In this document: in pieces, positions 7,468 through 16,008 of the stretch
Numbering within the stretch: the stretch's first letter is position 1
Layout of the letters: each line of letters opens with the position of its first letter
DNA from: Desulfurococcales archaeon
GTDB taxonomy: Archaea > Thermoproteota > Thermoprotei_A > Sulfolobales > Desulfurococcaceae
Reading direction: 5' to 3'
Assembly: GCA_015520735.1 (NCBI GenBank)
Contig: WAPN01000020.1
Coordinates: forward strand, 1 to 48,834
Length of the DNA stretch: 48,834 nt
Translations under genes and position numbers: made by a program
Notes under the pieces: generated by a model
What the model saw: only the letters and a program-made list of their open reading frames with translations
What the model was told of the DNA's origin: nothing
Database searches by the model: none

Positions 7468-10400
7468 TCAGATCTGTTTGATCGTTATCTTGTAGGTTTC
7501 CCCCTCGATCTCCCATTCCCTAGTATAGGCGTCGCCAGGGTGTTTGCTGGTTATCAATATTTTCTCCGCACGCGTCTCACCAGCTATGTAGCTGAGCTTT
7601 TTCTTGATCAGCCTCACATGTGGCTCTGGCACAGTTATCCAGACGATTATCTTGGCGTCGAGCGGCAGATTTAGCTCTTTCCTCATGACCTGTATGCGTC
7701 TTATAACGTCTCTAGCCAGTCCTTCCGCTAGCTCATCCTCTGTTAGCCTCGTATCTATTACTACGGCTCCCCAATCTGTATCCTCTACGCTGTAGCCCTC
7801 AATGTATACTGGCGTTATCTTGACATAGTCCTTGTTTATCTCGGCTTCGCTACCGTCTTCCAGCTTGATCAGGGCCTTACCGTCGGCTAGTATTGCTCTG
7901 GCTACTTTGTCCTGGTGCTCTAGGAGATACCTTATCACCTTCCTAGCCAGTTTGCGGAATCTCGGTCCTATCTCCTTGTAGATCGGCTCTACCTTGTACT
8001 TGACTAGTTTCCCTAACTCACTTACGGGTCTTACCTCCACGTTCTTAGCGTTGGCTATCTGCTTTATAAGATCGGCGTATTTCTTTATTGTCTTAGCGAT
8101 TCTTTCCTCGTCACTATATATTATTATGCTTTTTACCGGTTGTCTCAGCTTTATCCCAGCCTTCATACGCGCTGCCGCGGAGGCCTCATAGATCTGCTTA
8201 ACCATCTCCATCTCCTCCTCAAGCACCGGTTCAATGTATTCTTCGTCAATGCTCGGCCACTCCATTAAATGAACTGATTCAGGTGCACCAGGCTCCGCGG
8301 GCCTTATGAACGCCTGGTATATTTTCTCCGCCATAAAGGGTATCATCGGGCTTGCTAGGAGTAGCCATTTCTTCAATACATAGTAGAGTGTGGCGTAGGC
8401 TGCGAGCTTGTCGGGAACGTTTTCTTCAATCCATACACGAGGCCTTATCAGCCTTATGTACCAGTGGCTCACATCTTCTATGATGAATTTCCTAATGAGT
8501 CTCGCGGCTTCATGGACATGGTATTCCTCAAGGTACTCCGTAACCCTCTTGGCGAGGGTGTTTATTCTTGACAAGATCCACTTGTCCTCTATCCTTAGAT
8601 GTTCCCTGAACCTTTCCAACCCCTGCTCTACAGGATCGTAGCCGTCGAGCTCCATATATGTTGATGCAAAGACATATGTGTTCCACGCTATACTTAGATC
8701 CTTCCTAGTCTCCTCTATACCCTTCCAGCTAAACCTTAAGTCCTCCCACGCAGTTGCCTGTAGAACCCATAGCCTAAGAGGATCTCTACCCATCTTCTCT
8801 ATGGCTTCATCTGTGCCCACATAGTTTCCAAGGCTCTTATGCATCTCTCTTCCATGCTCATCTAGGACAAAGCCATGGACCAGCACGTTTTTGTAGGGGG
8901 CTTTGCCGAAGCCCAAGACACCGGATCTTAGGAGGCTGAAGAACCATCCCCTAATCTGGTCATGTCCCTCCGTTATGAAGTCTAGGACAACCTCATCCCT
9001 AGGGAGCCTCTCAGGATGAGCTCTTGCCGCGTAGAATGCTATTCCACTATCAAACCACACATCTGCAACGTCCTGCACTCTCTTCATGGGTTTCCCACAG
9101 ACAGGGCATTTCAATACCACTTCGTCTATCCACGGCCTATGCAGTTCTACCGGTCTTTTACCACCGTGTTCTTCGAGCTCCTTGATACTACCTATGACAA
9201 GCCTGTGGCCATCAGGGCATATCCATATTGGTAATGGTGTTCCCCAGTACCTCTGCCTGCTTATCACCCAGTCTTGCAGATTTTCCAGCATGTTCATTAG
9301 TCTTTCAAGCGCCCATCCGGGCATCCAGTTAACTCTTGAAGCTTCTTTTTTCAGCTCTTCCTTGAGCTTCGTTACCCTAATGATCCACTGCCTCGTAGCC
9401 CTCTGGAGTACAGGGGTCTTACATCTCCAGCATACGGGATACTTGTGCTGAACAGATCCACTCCATAATAGAGCTCCACGCTCCTTAAGGTCTTGTATTA
9501 TAACCGGGTTGGCGTCCCTGACGTATAGGCCCTTATACTTGCCTGCCTCCTCGGTGAATCTTCCCTCATCGTCCACAGGACTAGCGATAATGTCTATGCC
9601 GTATTTCTTCGCTATACTAAAGTCTTCCATACCGTGTCCGGGCGCTCCATGTACTAGCCCTGTACCCTCATACATCGTGACTACTTCTGGGGCCATGAAG
9701 ACCTTGTGATGTTTTGATAGTTTCTCCTGCAGAGGAACAATGTCTCTCAGCGGATGATCATATTCAAGCCCCTCAAGCTCCTTACCCCTGAACTCCTCGA
9801 TTACCTCGTATTCTTTTATCCCGGTCTCCCTGACGACATGTTCTAACCTTGCCTTGGCGAGAATGTATTTCTCGTCACCAACCCTTATCTTGACATAGGT
9901 CTCGTCTGGGTGAGCCATTACAAAGGTGTTAGCCGGGAGCGTCCAGGGCGTCGTGGTCCAGATCAGGATGTATTCTTTTTCCCTACCTCTTACGGGGAAC
10001 TTTACGTATATGCTCGGATCCTCTAATACCTTATACTCTATCTCGTACTCGGCAAGGGTCGTGGAGCACCTTGGGCACCAGTACACTACCCTCAGCTCGC
10101 TGTCCAGGAGGCCCTTCTCATACACCTTCTTGAAAAGCCACCATCCAGCCTCAATGTACTCGTCTCTCAGCGTTAGGTAGGGGTTTTCCCAGTCCATGAA
10201 CACTCCTAGTTCTCGGAACCATTTTGTCATACTTGAGAGGTTGCTGAGGGCCAGCTTCTTACACTCTTGAATAAACTTGTCTACGCCTATCTTCTCCTCT
10301 ATCTCACGCTTGACCTTAATCCCTAGTTTTTGTTCGACCTTCACCTCAATCGGGAGGCCGTGACAGTCGTATCCGGGGCGATCATATACGTTGTAGCCCC

Positions 10401-10641
10401 TCATCCTCTTGTATCTGAGGATCACGTCTTTGATGGTCTTATTCCAAGCAGTACCTATATGGGGTACATCCCCACTGGGATAAGGGGGCCCATCTATGAA
10501 TAGGAATTTCCTAGGCTGAGACAGGCTTTTCTTCTTGACCTTATCGTAGATCTTGTTCTCCTCCCAGAAGCGTTTAATCTCATCCTCCACAGCCCAAGGA
10601 CTATAATGACCATTAATCCTGCCCATTCGGCCCAAAATCAT
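7468..10641 (-). CDS. ileS: Isoleucyl-tRNA synthetase
   Basis: 1057 residues, the normal length for an archaeal/eukaryal-type class I IleRS that charges tRNA-Ile. The HIGH motif appears as HIGT (61-64, in PHIGTAWNK). The KMSKS loop is the MHKSLGN variant near residue 600. The CP1 editing domain lies between them, with the WTTTPWTLPANT segment (about 235) and HGAPGHGMEDF (about 335). Two zinc-type Cys pairs are seen at about 395-410 (CWRCKTP) and 500-520 (CPVCGKP). The C-terminal part contains the tRNA anticodon-binding helical domain (DVSHWYIRLIRPR). The start is ATG 10641; the internal ATG at 10626 is an alternative. Single-copy housekeeping gene with no odd features. Confidence 0.97.
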   Translation of the reverse strand: MILGRMGRINGHYSPWAVEDEIKRFWEENKIYDKVKKKSLSQPRKFLFIDGPPYPSGDVPHIGTAWNKTIKDVILRYKRMRGYNVYDRPGYDCHGLPIEVKVEQKLGIKVKREIEEKIGVDKFIQECKKLALSNLSSMTKWFRELGVFMDWENPYLTLRDEYIEAGWWLFKKVYEKGLLDSELRVVYWCPRCSTTLAEYEIEYKVLEDPSIYVKFPVRGREKEYILIWTTTPWTLPANTFVMAHPDETYVKIRVGDEKYILAKARLEHVVRETGIKEYEVIEEFRGKELEGLEYDHPLRDIVPLQEKLSKHHKVFMAPEVVTMYEGTGLVHGAPGHGMEDFSIAKKYGIDIIASPVDDEGRFTEEAGKYKGLYVRDANPVIIQDLKERGALLWSGSVQHKYPVCWRCKTPVLQRATRQWIIRVTKLKEELKKEASRVNWMPGWALERLMNMLENLQDWVISRQRYWGTPLPIWICPDGHRLVIGSIKELEEHGGKRPVELHRPWIDEVVLKCPVCGKPMKRVQDVADVWFDSGIAFYAARAHPERLPRDEVVLDFITEGHDQIRGWFFSLLRSGVLGFGKAPYKNVLVHGFVLDEHGREMHKSLGNYVGTDEAIEKMGRDPLRLWVLQATAWEDLRFSWKGIEETRKDLSIAWNTYVFASTYMELDGYDPVEQGLERFREHLRIEDKWILSRINTLAKRVTEYLEEYHVHEAARLIRKFIIEDVSHWYIRLIRPRVWIEENVPDKLAAYATLYYVLKKWLLLASPMIPFMAEKIYQAFIRPAEPGAPESVHLMEWPSIDEEYIEPVLEEEMEMVKQIYEASAAARMKAGIKLRQPVKSIIIYSDEERIAKTIKKYADLIKQIANAKNVEVRPVSELGKLVKYKVEPIYKEIGPRFRKLARKVIRYLLEHQDKVARAILADGKALIKLEDGSEAEINKDYVKITPVYIEGYSVEDTDWGAVVIDTRLTEDELAEGLARDVIRRIQVMRKELNLPLDAKIIVWITVPEPHVRLIKKKLSYIAGETRAEKILITSKHPGDAYTREWEIEGETYKITIKQI

Positions 10642-10940
10642 ACACCTTACAAGCTTCCTTGAGAGACCAATACTACCTACATATCATTATTAACATATAA
10701 TAAAATCTAATCGGCGAGCAGGGGCAGACGGGACTTCCGATCCCCCCTTTGGCCATGTTCTAGCCGCTCTTGATATGTAATTCTCCATTATTAGCGCAGG
10801 AATCATATGTTTTCCTAGTGGAAGTTCTAGACGATAAGATGTGGAGCGTGCTAGACAAGGTCCTATATTCCACCATGGAGACCTCTCCACATATGCATTA
10901 TAAAGAATAACAAGCTAAACAGGACATAAGGGGTTTCGCT
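10642..10940. other. Intergenic region between divergent ileS and ABC exporter genes
   Basis: 299 bases without a gene I accept. A 66-codon minus-strand frame (10690-10890) is present. Its GTG start lies between a TATA-like box (10896-10905) and the site where transcription would begin, and its arginines use CGN codons that are rare in the neighbouring genes, so I do not call it. The central part is unusually G+C rich for an intergenic stretch (about 10710-10760, with a run of six C) and can fold: minus-strand segments aggaa/ttcct, ggct/ggcc and atcgg/ccgat can pair. A T-rich minus-strand end follows near 10693-10710. A structured RNA is possible but not shown. Confidence 0.35.
10896..10905 (+). 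promoter_or_regulatory. TATA box upstream of the ABC exporter operon
   Basis: The cattataaag element is centred about 40 bases before GTG 10941, predicting a transcription start near 10926 and a leader of roughly 15 bases that contains aagggg before the start codon. Because the element reads ctttataatg on the other strand, it could also direct transcription leftward into the G+C-rich intergenic stretch. Confidence 0.4.
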
Positions 10941-11933
10941 GTGCCAAGGTCTCCCAGCGTTGAGGCAATAGGTCTTATCAAAAGATACAAGACTAAGGAG
11001 AGGAAAGGATTATTCAAGGGCCGAACCATTGTTATAGAGGCTTTGAAGGGCGTTAGTTTTAAGATTTATCCGGGCGAAGTAGTGGGGCTACTTGGACCTA
11101 ATGGTGCTGGAAAGACAACCACGATCAAGATCATATCCACCCTCCTAATTCCTGATGAAGGAGAAGCGTATGTTAAAGGCTATGATGTGGTTACGGAGGC
11201 GGACATGGTTAGAAAGAATATTGGGGTAATGTTGACGGTTGAGAAGGGCTTCTACAATAAGCTGACTGGAAGAGAGAACTTAGAGTACTTTGCAGCGCTC
11301 TATGGTCTCTCCTCCAACATCATTAAGAAGCGTGTGCAAGAGGTTCTCGAGATAGTAGGTCTTGAAGAACTAGGTGCTAGTGATAGATTATTCGAGGAAT
11401 ACAGTCTCGGCATGAAGGCAAGACTTAATCTTGCCCGAGCACTCCTGCGCGATCCCGACGTCGTATTATTGGACGAGCCTACCCTAGGCCTAGATCCTCC
11501 TAGCGCCCGCAAGATCAGGGATCTCGTCAAGGGCTTGGCCCACCGGGAAGGCAAGACCGTCCTATATACCACCCACAACATGTTTGAGGCCGAGATAGTC
11601 TGCGATAGGATCATACTGATCAATAAGGGAATAACAGTTGCTGAGGGCACGCCGGACGAGCTGAAAGACAAGATCATGGCTTTCAGAACCGTAAAGATCA
11701 TGGTCAAGGGAGAGCCCTATAGATATGATAAATTGAAGGAAATAGTCGGTATTGACCTCGAAATACGCAAAGAGAATGGGCTCACAACTATTATGTTCAA
11801 GGCTAGAAAGCCAGAGGAATTAATTGGCGATGTCATCCGTGTGCTGGTTTCCAATGGTGCTGATATAGTGAAGCTAACCGTAGAAGAGCCGACCCTCGAG
11901 GATGTCTTTGTCTACTATAGCGGTAAAGGGTGA
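10941..11933 (+). CDS. ABC-2 type exporter, ATP-binding protein
   Basis: 330 residues. Walker A is GPNGAGKT (52-59), the ABC signature is YSLGMKARL (154-162), Walker B is VVLLDEP (174-180), and the switch His follows in YTTHNMFEAE. After the nucleotide-binding domain there is a C-terminal ~90-residue domain typical of DrrA/CcmA-like exporters (DVFVYYSGKG at the end). It energises export through the two membrane proteins encoded next. GTG start with aagggg upstream. The stop overlaps the next gene's GTG as GTGA. The insert KERKGLFKGRTIVIEAL between strand 1 and Walker A resembles that of the NatA/Wzm-like multidrug or Na+ exporters, but the substrate is unknown. Confidence 0.92.
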   Translation: MPRSPSVEAIGLIKRYKTKERKGLFKGRTIVIEALKGVSFKIYPGEVVGLLGPNGAGKTTTIKIISTLLIPDEGEAYVKGYDVVTEADMVRKNIGVMLTVEKGFYNKLTGRENLEYFAALYGLSSNIIKKRVQEVLEIVGLEELGASDRLFEEYSLGMKARLNLARALLRDPDVVLLDEPTLGLDPPSARKIRDLVKGLAHREGKTVLYTTHNMFEAEIVCDRIILINKGITVAEGTPDELKDKIMAFRTVKIMVKGEPYRYDKLKEIVGIDLEIRKENGLTTIMFKARKPEELIGDVIRVLVSNGADIVKLTVEEPTLEDVFVYYSGKG

Positions 11934-12751
11934 CGACTTCCTTGGGACTCAGAGAGATCTTATGGGCTGAATGGGTGGCTTTCTACAAGGATTTAACTAG
12001 GCGGAAGAGCTTGATCGTATCGTTCATTGTTTACCCATACATATTGACCCTGTTATTCATTATCATGGGTTTAGCTGTAGGTGGCCTGACAAGTTTTGGC
12101 CAGCGGTTCCATGTTTCCGCCATAACTTTCTTCCTTACGATGAGCTACCTGATGTTGACCCTCCTCATAGGTGCCGATATGATCATGCAGAGACCCTCAT
12201 CAGATATGTGGGCTGGAACTCTACCCTACATCCTTGCTTCTCCAGCCCCACGAGTATTGAGATACTTGGCTGTTGCTCTCCCAATGCTTGCCCCATTCAT
12301 TGTTCAGGGGATCGTTTGTCTCACGCCCGTCTACGTCTACTACTATGGCGTGGAAGGCTCTGTCCTAGCATTACTCGTGGTATTCTTATCTGTTCTCGCC
12401 GGACTGTTCATGGTCCCCATAGCAATGGTTATCATGGGCCTAGCGTACATGGTGTCGGAGGAGGGCTGGAGAATAATCAATATCGCTAGACCGCTACTAC
12501 TGATACTCCTAGGCGTATATTATCCCCGCTACCTTCTCCCCCTGGTCTTCAGAGTAGCCACTATGATTATCCCTAGTAGCAGTCTCGTTGAAATAATACA
12601 GTACATGCTGATCAATAATCTCACCATGAGCCTTGCCAGCGTCCTACTGGGCATCGCAACTGCCTCCTTCATTCTACTCCTCCCCATAGGTAGTAAGACT
12701 GTGGCGAGATGGGAGGAGGGGTTGAGGTTTAAGGGGGTGAAAGAGTATTGA
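11930..12751 (+). CDS. ABC-2 type transporter permease 1
   Basis: 273 residues with about six transmembrane helices (roughly 28-50, 62-85, 105-130, 140-170, 185-205, 230-252), in the layout of ABC-2 permeases: a cytoplasmic N-terminus with an amphipathic segment (EILWAEWVAFYKDLTRRKS) before helix 1, the typical 'elbow' of this class. It pairs with the ATPase upstream and the second permease downstream. GTG start overlapping the ATPase stop (GTGA); the stop overlaps the next start (TTGA). It probably forms a heterodimeric membrane domain with permease 2. Confidence 0.85.
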   Translation: MTTSLGLREILWAEWVAFYKDLTRRKSLIVSFIVYPYILTLLFIIMGLAVGGLTSFGQRFHVSAITFFLTMSYLMLTLLIGADMIMQRPSSDMWAGTLPYILASPAPRVLRYLAVALPMLAPFIVQGIVCLTPVYVYYYGVEGSVLALLVVFLSVLAGLFMVPIAMVIMGLAYMVSEEGWRIINIARPLLLILLGVYYPRYLLPLVFRVATMIIPSSSLVEIIQYMLINNLTMSLASVLLGIATASFILLLPIGSKTVARWEEGLRFKGVKEY

Positions 12752-13548
12752 TCCGCTCCTTGTTGGCCATACTTAAGGCTTATCTCGTCACGTCACTGCT
12801 TAGGAATAAAGCGATCATAATTGGGGTTTTACAGATGACTTTATGGATGATACTATTTATCTCTCCGATGATCCTGTTCAGCAGGCCCTCGATTCCCCGT
12901 GAATTCACTGCTGCCTATGCTTTCATCGCTATACTGGTCTTTATATCGTACAATATGGCTAGCTGGGACTGGGCGTGGAGCCTCCGCCAAATGATGATCA
13001 GGGGTATTCTCGAGCACTATATTATAAGCGGAAGACCAGTAATTATGGTCTACGTCGGCCTCATGCCCGTCGGGCTATTATGGGTTGCTCTGAGTCTAGC
13101 CATGGTATATGTTATCATGGCAATACTTTATGCCCCTCCGGCAATATGGGTCCACGACCCCCTAGCTTTGATCGTCGGTTTCGCCTGCCTTTTAATTGTC
13201 TTGTGCGGCTATAGCTTGATCCTAGGCTCGAGCATGCTGTTGAGCGGTACAAGCGGCCCAGTCGTCGAGATACTTTCATGGGTACTCCCTATAGCGACAG
13301 GAGGCTTTACACCGCTAATAATGTACCCAGAAATACTCAGGATTATCGCCCTCACAACGCCATTCAGCTACCCAGCCGAGCTCATCAGATACGGGTTGAT
13401 AGGGGTAATACCTGCCCTACCGACCAACAAGCTTATCATGATCGGCCTGCCATACTCACTGTGCTTCCTAGCCGTGGCACTATTACTCCTACGCTACAGC
13501 ATCCATAAGATCAGGCGTGACGGCGTTAAAGCCATAGGGATCATTTAG
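12748..13548 (+). CDS. ABC-2 type transporter permease 2
   Basis: 266 residues with about six hydrophobic helices and the same ABC-2 layout as the preceding gene (an N-terminal segment ending in RNKAIIIGVLQMTLW leads into helix 1). The C-terminus is short and basic (RYSIHKIRRDGVKAIGII). TTG start overlapping the previous stop. A T-rich stretch (agcttttccc) follows directly after the stop and may be the operon's end. Two unequal permeases plus one ATPase imply a heteromeric exporter. Confidence 0.85.
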   Translation: MIRSLLAILKAYLVTSLLRNKAIIIGVLQMTLWMILFISPMILFSRPSIPREFTAAYAFIAILVFISYNMASWDWAWSLRQMMIRGILEHYIISGRPVIMVYVGLMPVGLLWVALSLAMVYVIMAILYAPPAIWVHDPLALIVGFACLLIVLCGYSLILGSSMLLSGTSGPVVEILSWVLPIATGGFTPLIMYPEILRIIALTTPFSYPAELIRYGLIGVIPALPTNKLIMIGLPYSLCFLAVALLLLRYSIHKIRRDGVKAIGII

Positions 13549-13671
13549 CTTTTCCCACACAATTAAAAATACCTATGTAAAAACCATGGCCTCTTCTTCG
13601 ATGCTTTAAACACATCAGTTAAAAAATTAATTAGCATGAGGCGACAATAGATTACCAGAGAACCCATTTAC

Positions 13672-15114
13672 ATGGTTAAGGGTTGTTCCTCCATGAAGTA
13701 TAAGAACCAGCTTAAACCCCTTATGGAGGATGAGCCTAAGGGTAAAGGACTCAAGATCGCCTTTGTAGGCGCAGGAAGCGCTGTATGGAGCTCGAGGATC
13801 ATCATAGACCTCATACTCGCCAAGAGCCTCCATGGAGCCAAGGTTTACCTCATGGATATAAACAAGGAAAGGCTCAACCTAATAACAAGCTTCGCCAAAC
13901 GATATGCCTCAGAGCTACATGCCGACCTAGAATTCATACCAACAACGGATCGCATCGAGGCGATAAAGCACGCCGACTTCGTCGTGAACTCCGCCATGTA
14001 TGGTGGCCATATGTACTATGAACGTATGAGAGAGATATGTGAACGGCATGGCTACTACCGTGGTATAAATAGTGTTGAGTGGAACATGGTCAGCGACTAC
14101 CACACGATCTGGGGTTACTACCAGTTCAAACTAGCCCTGAGCATAGCAAAGGACGTCGAGGAATACGCTCCTGATGCCTGGCTAGTCAATGTCGCTAACC
14201 CTGTCTTCGAGCTCACAACCCTGATCCAGAGACACGTCAAGATAAAGATGATCGGTCTATGCCATGGATACCACGGTATCTACAATGTCATGAAGGAGCT
14301 CGGCCTACCACGGGAAGAAACCGAGTTCGAGGTCCTAGGGTTCAACCATGTGATCTGGCTGACAAAATTCAAGTACAAGGGTGAAGATGCTTATCCATTA
14401 CTGGATAAGTGGATCGAGGAAAAAGCCGAGAAGTACTGGGAGCACTGGAGAGAGACACAGGTAAACCCGTTCGATATAGATCTATCGCCGGCAGCCATAA
14501 GCATGTATAAAAGATACGGCCTCCTACCCGTAGGAGACACTGTACGTGGAGGCACATGGATGTACCACTGGAACCTTAAGACGAAACAGAAATGGTATGG
14601 TCCTACAGGAGGGCCTGACTCGGAAATAGGCTGGATGATGTATATTGCCTTCCTAAATATGCAACTACAAAGGCTATACGAAGCCCTTAAAGACCAGAAA
14701 CACCCACTCGCCACACATATACCGCCGGAGTGGAGTGGCGAATCAATCGTGCCAATCATAGACAGCATAGCCAATAATAGGAAAGGTGAATACGTAATCA
14801 ACACATTAAACCTGGGCAGCATACCAGGAATACCCGATAATGTAGCGGTAGAGATGCCTGTGCAGATCGATGAGAAGGGCGTGCACCGTTATATCTTCGA
14901 GCCTCTCCCCAAGAAGATCAGGGATCTAGTCCTATTGCCGAGGATGACTAGGATGGAGATGGCTCTCACAGCTTTCCTAGAGGGTGGAAGAGAGATACTC
15001 GAGGACTGGCTACACATGGATCCACGTACAAAGTCCACAAGACAGGTACAAGAGACGATAGACGATCTCCTTAATATGCCGGGTAACGAGGAGATGAAGA
15101 AGCATTTCGGCTAA
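13672..15114 (+). CDS. Glycoside hydrolase family 4 (alpha-glucosidase/galactosidase type)
   Basis: 480 residues, normal for GH4, the NAD+- and Mn2+-dependent glycosidases that cleave by oxidation-elimination. The Rossmann motif is VGAGSAVW (32-39). The metal ligands are the Cys of the CHG motif (C197, in LCHGYHG) and the His of GFNH (H226). NVANP (about 173-177), with the substrate-binding Asn, is present. The C-terminal part (LLPRMTRMEMALTAFLEGG) is characteristic of the AglA/MelA branch, so an alpha-glycosidase of intracellular disaccharides is likely; the exact sugar cannot be read. A second ATG at 13693 could be the true start. A TATA-like element (agttaaaaaattaatt, about 13617-13632) precedes it. 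A T-run (ggtttttcgc, about 15127-15136) follows the stop. It stands alone, with no transporter directly adjacent. Confidence 0.92.
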   Translation: MVKGCSSMKYKNQLKPLMEDEPKGKGLKIAFVGAGSAVWSSRIIIDLILAKSLHGAKVYLMDINKERLNLITSFAKRYASELHADLEFIPTTDRIEAIKHADFVVNSAMYGGHMYYERMREICERHGYYRGINSVEWNMVSDYHTIWGYYQFKLALSIAKDVEEYAPDAWLVNVANPVFELTTLIQRHVKIKMIGLCHGYHGIYNVMKELGLPREETEFEVLGFNHVIWLTKFKYKGEDAYPLLDKWIEEKAEKYWEHWRETQVNPFDIDLSPAAISMYKRYGLLPVGDTVRGGTWMYHWNLKTKQKWYGPTGGPDSEIGWMMYIAFLNMQLQRLYEALKDQKHPLATHIPPEWSGESIVPIIDSIANNRKGEYVINTLNLGSIPGIPDNVAVEMPVQIDEKGVHRYIFEPLPKKIRDLVLLPRMTRMEMALTAFLEGGREILEDWLHMDPRTKSTRQVQETIDDLLNMPGNEEMKKHFG

Positions 15115-15240
15115 AACGAGGAAGAGGGTTTTTCGCAATCATGTACTATTGGAATGGAACAAGTTATAGGATCTATGCATCCTTATCTCCTAAAATCAAG
15201 TGAATAATAACGGATACTAATATATCCCATTCCTAATTAA

Positions 15241-15252
15241 TTTTTATTTTAA
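15241..15252 (+). promoter_or_regulatory. TATA-like box of mobA
   Basis: A tttttattttaa element lies about 42 bases before TTG 15289, giving a predicted transcription start near 15271 and a short leader with an agggaa ribosome-site-like sequence about 7 bases before the start codon. This supports the TTG at 15289 as the start of the gene. Confidence 0.35.
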
Positions 15253-15288
15253 GTGTTGTTCTCATACTGGTTTTTGTAGGGAAAGACA

Positions 15289-15978
15289 TTGGAAGACCAC
15301 AAAGAGGCAATAAATGATCTATTTAAAGACCTGATCCCAATCGTTCTCGCAGGTGGTTCATCTAGGAGATTTGGCGGAGACAAACTATTTTATAAAATAG
15401 CCGAAAAACCATTGATTAAATATACATGCGAGAACATTGAGAAAATATTTGGTAAAGAACCCGTCATTATCGCCTCTAAGGCGAATGCTGAGAAGGCAAT
15501 ACAGGCCAAGATTTCCTCGAAAATACATGTTGATAATTTACTCGGTGGGCCTATCACGGGTATTCTAAAGGCACTAGAGCTCTACGATCGGATAATGGTT
15601 TTCGGTGGGGACATGCCATGTGTACGCATGGAGCTGGTATCCGAGATCCTCGATGCCGCTTTGCAGGGGTTCTCTATAGTTTTGCCTGGATGGAGGAACG
15701 GTTTCCTCGAGCCACTGCACGGATATTATTCTAGGGGGGCCGTAAGCTATCTCCGTAGACTCTACCTTCACGGGATAAGGAGTCTTACCCAGGCTGCTCG
15801 CTTAGTCCCCGGTACTAAGATCTTGTTGATCGATGATCATTCAGCCCTTGTTAAACTGAGTCTCTATAATATAAATGATAGGGACGACGTGAGATGCTTT
15901 GAGGACGGCGTATTGGCAGGAGAAGAAGATCCTTGCCTGAGATGTGTGCCATGGATACAAATGTATTATGGTGGGTAA
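15289..15978 (+). CDS. mobA: Molybdenum cofactor guanylyltransferase (MobA-like)
   Basis: 229 residues. The nucleotide-binding signature is LAGGSSRRFGGDK (20-32). A second motif, GGDMPC (about 108-113), carries the metal-binding Asp, and LLGGPITGI (about 84-92) is also typical. MobA links GMP to molybdopterin, giving the bis-MGD cofactor used by DMSO-reductase-family enzymes. The neighbouring convergent gene encodes just such an enzyme (formate dehydrogenase), which supports this assignment over other NTP transferases. The last ~30 residues form a tail with a CLRC pair not usual in MobA. The next gene's stop lies only 30 bases away on the other strand. Confidence 0.85.
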   Translation: MEDHKEAINDLFKDLIPIVLAGGSSRRFGGDKLFYKIAEKPLIKYTCENIEKIFGKEPVIIASKANAEKAIQAKISSKIHVDNLLGGPITGILKALELYDRIMVFGGDMPCVRMELVSEILDAALQGFSIVLPGWRNGFLEPLHGYYSRGAVSYLRRLYLHGIRSLTQAARLVPGTKILLIDDHSALVKLSLYNINDRDDVRCFEDGVLAGEEDPCLRCVPWIQMYYGG

Positions 15979-16008
15979 AAATTAATCGTTGATGTTTGCT
16001 ACACCTAT

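Noticed and set aside
10690-10890. 66-codon minus-strand frame in the ileS-ABC intergenic region
   Set aside because: Its GTG start lies upstream of the expected transcription start, it is rich in CGN arginine codons unlike neighbours, and the same DNA has RNA-like pairing. Kept only as a non-coding candidate.
14391-14822. 143-codon minus-strand frame inside the GH4 gene
   Set aside because: Antisense shadow; the GH4 gene has clear catalytic motifs on the other strand.
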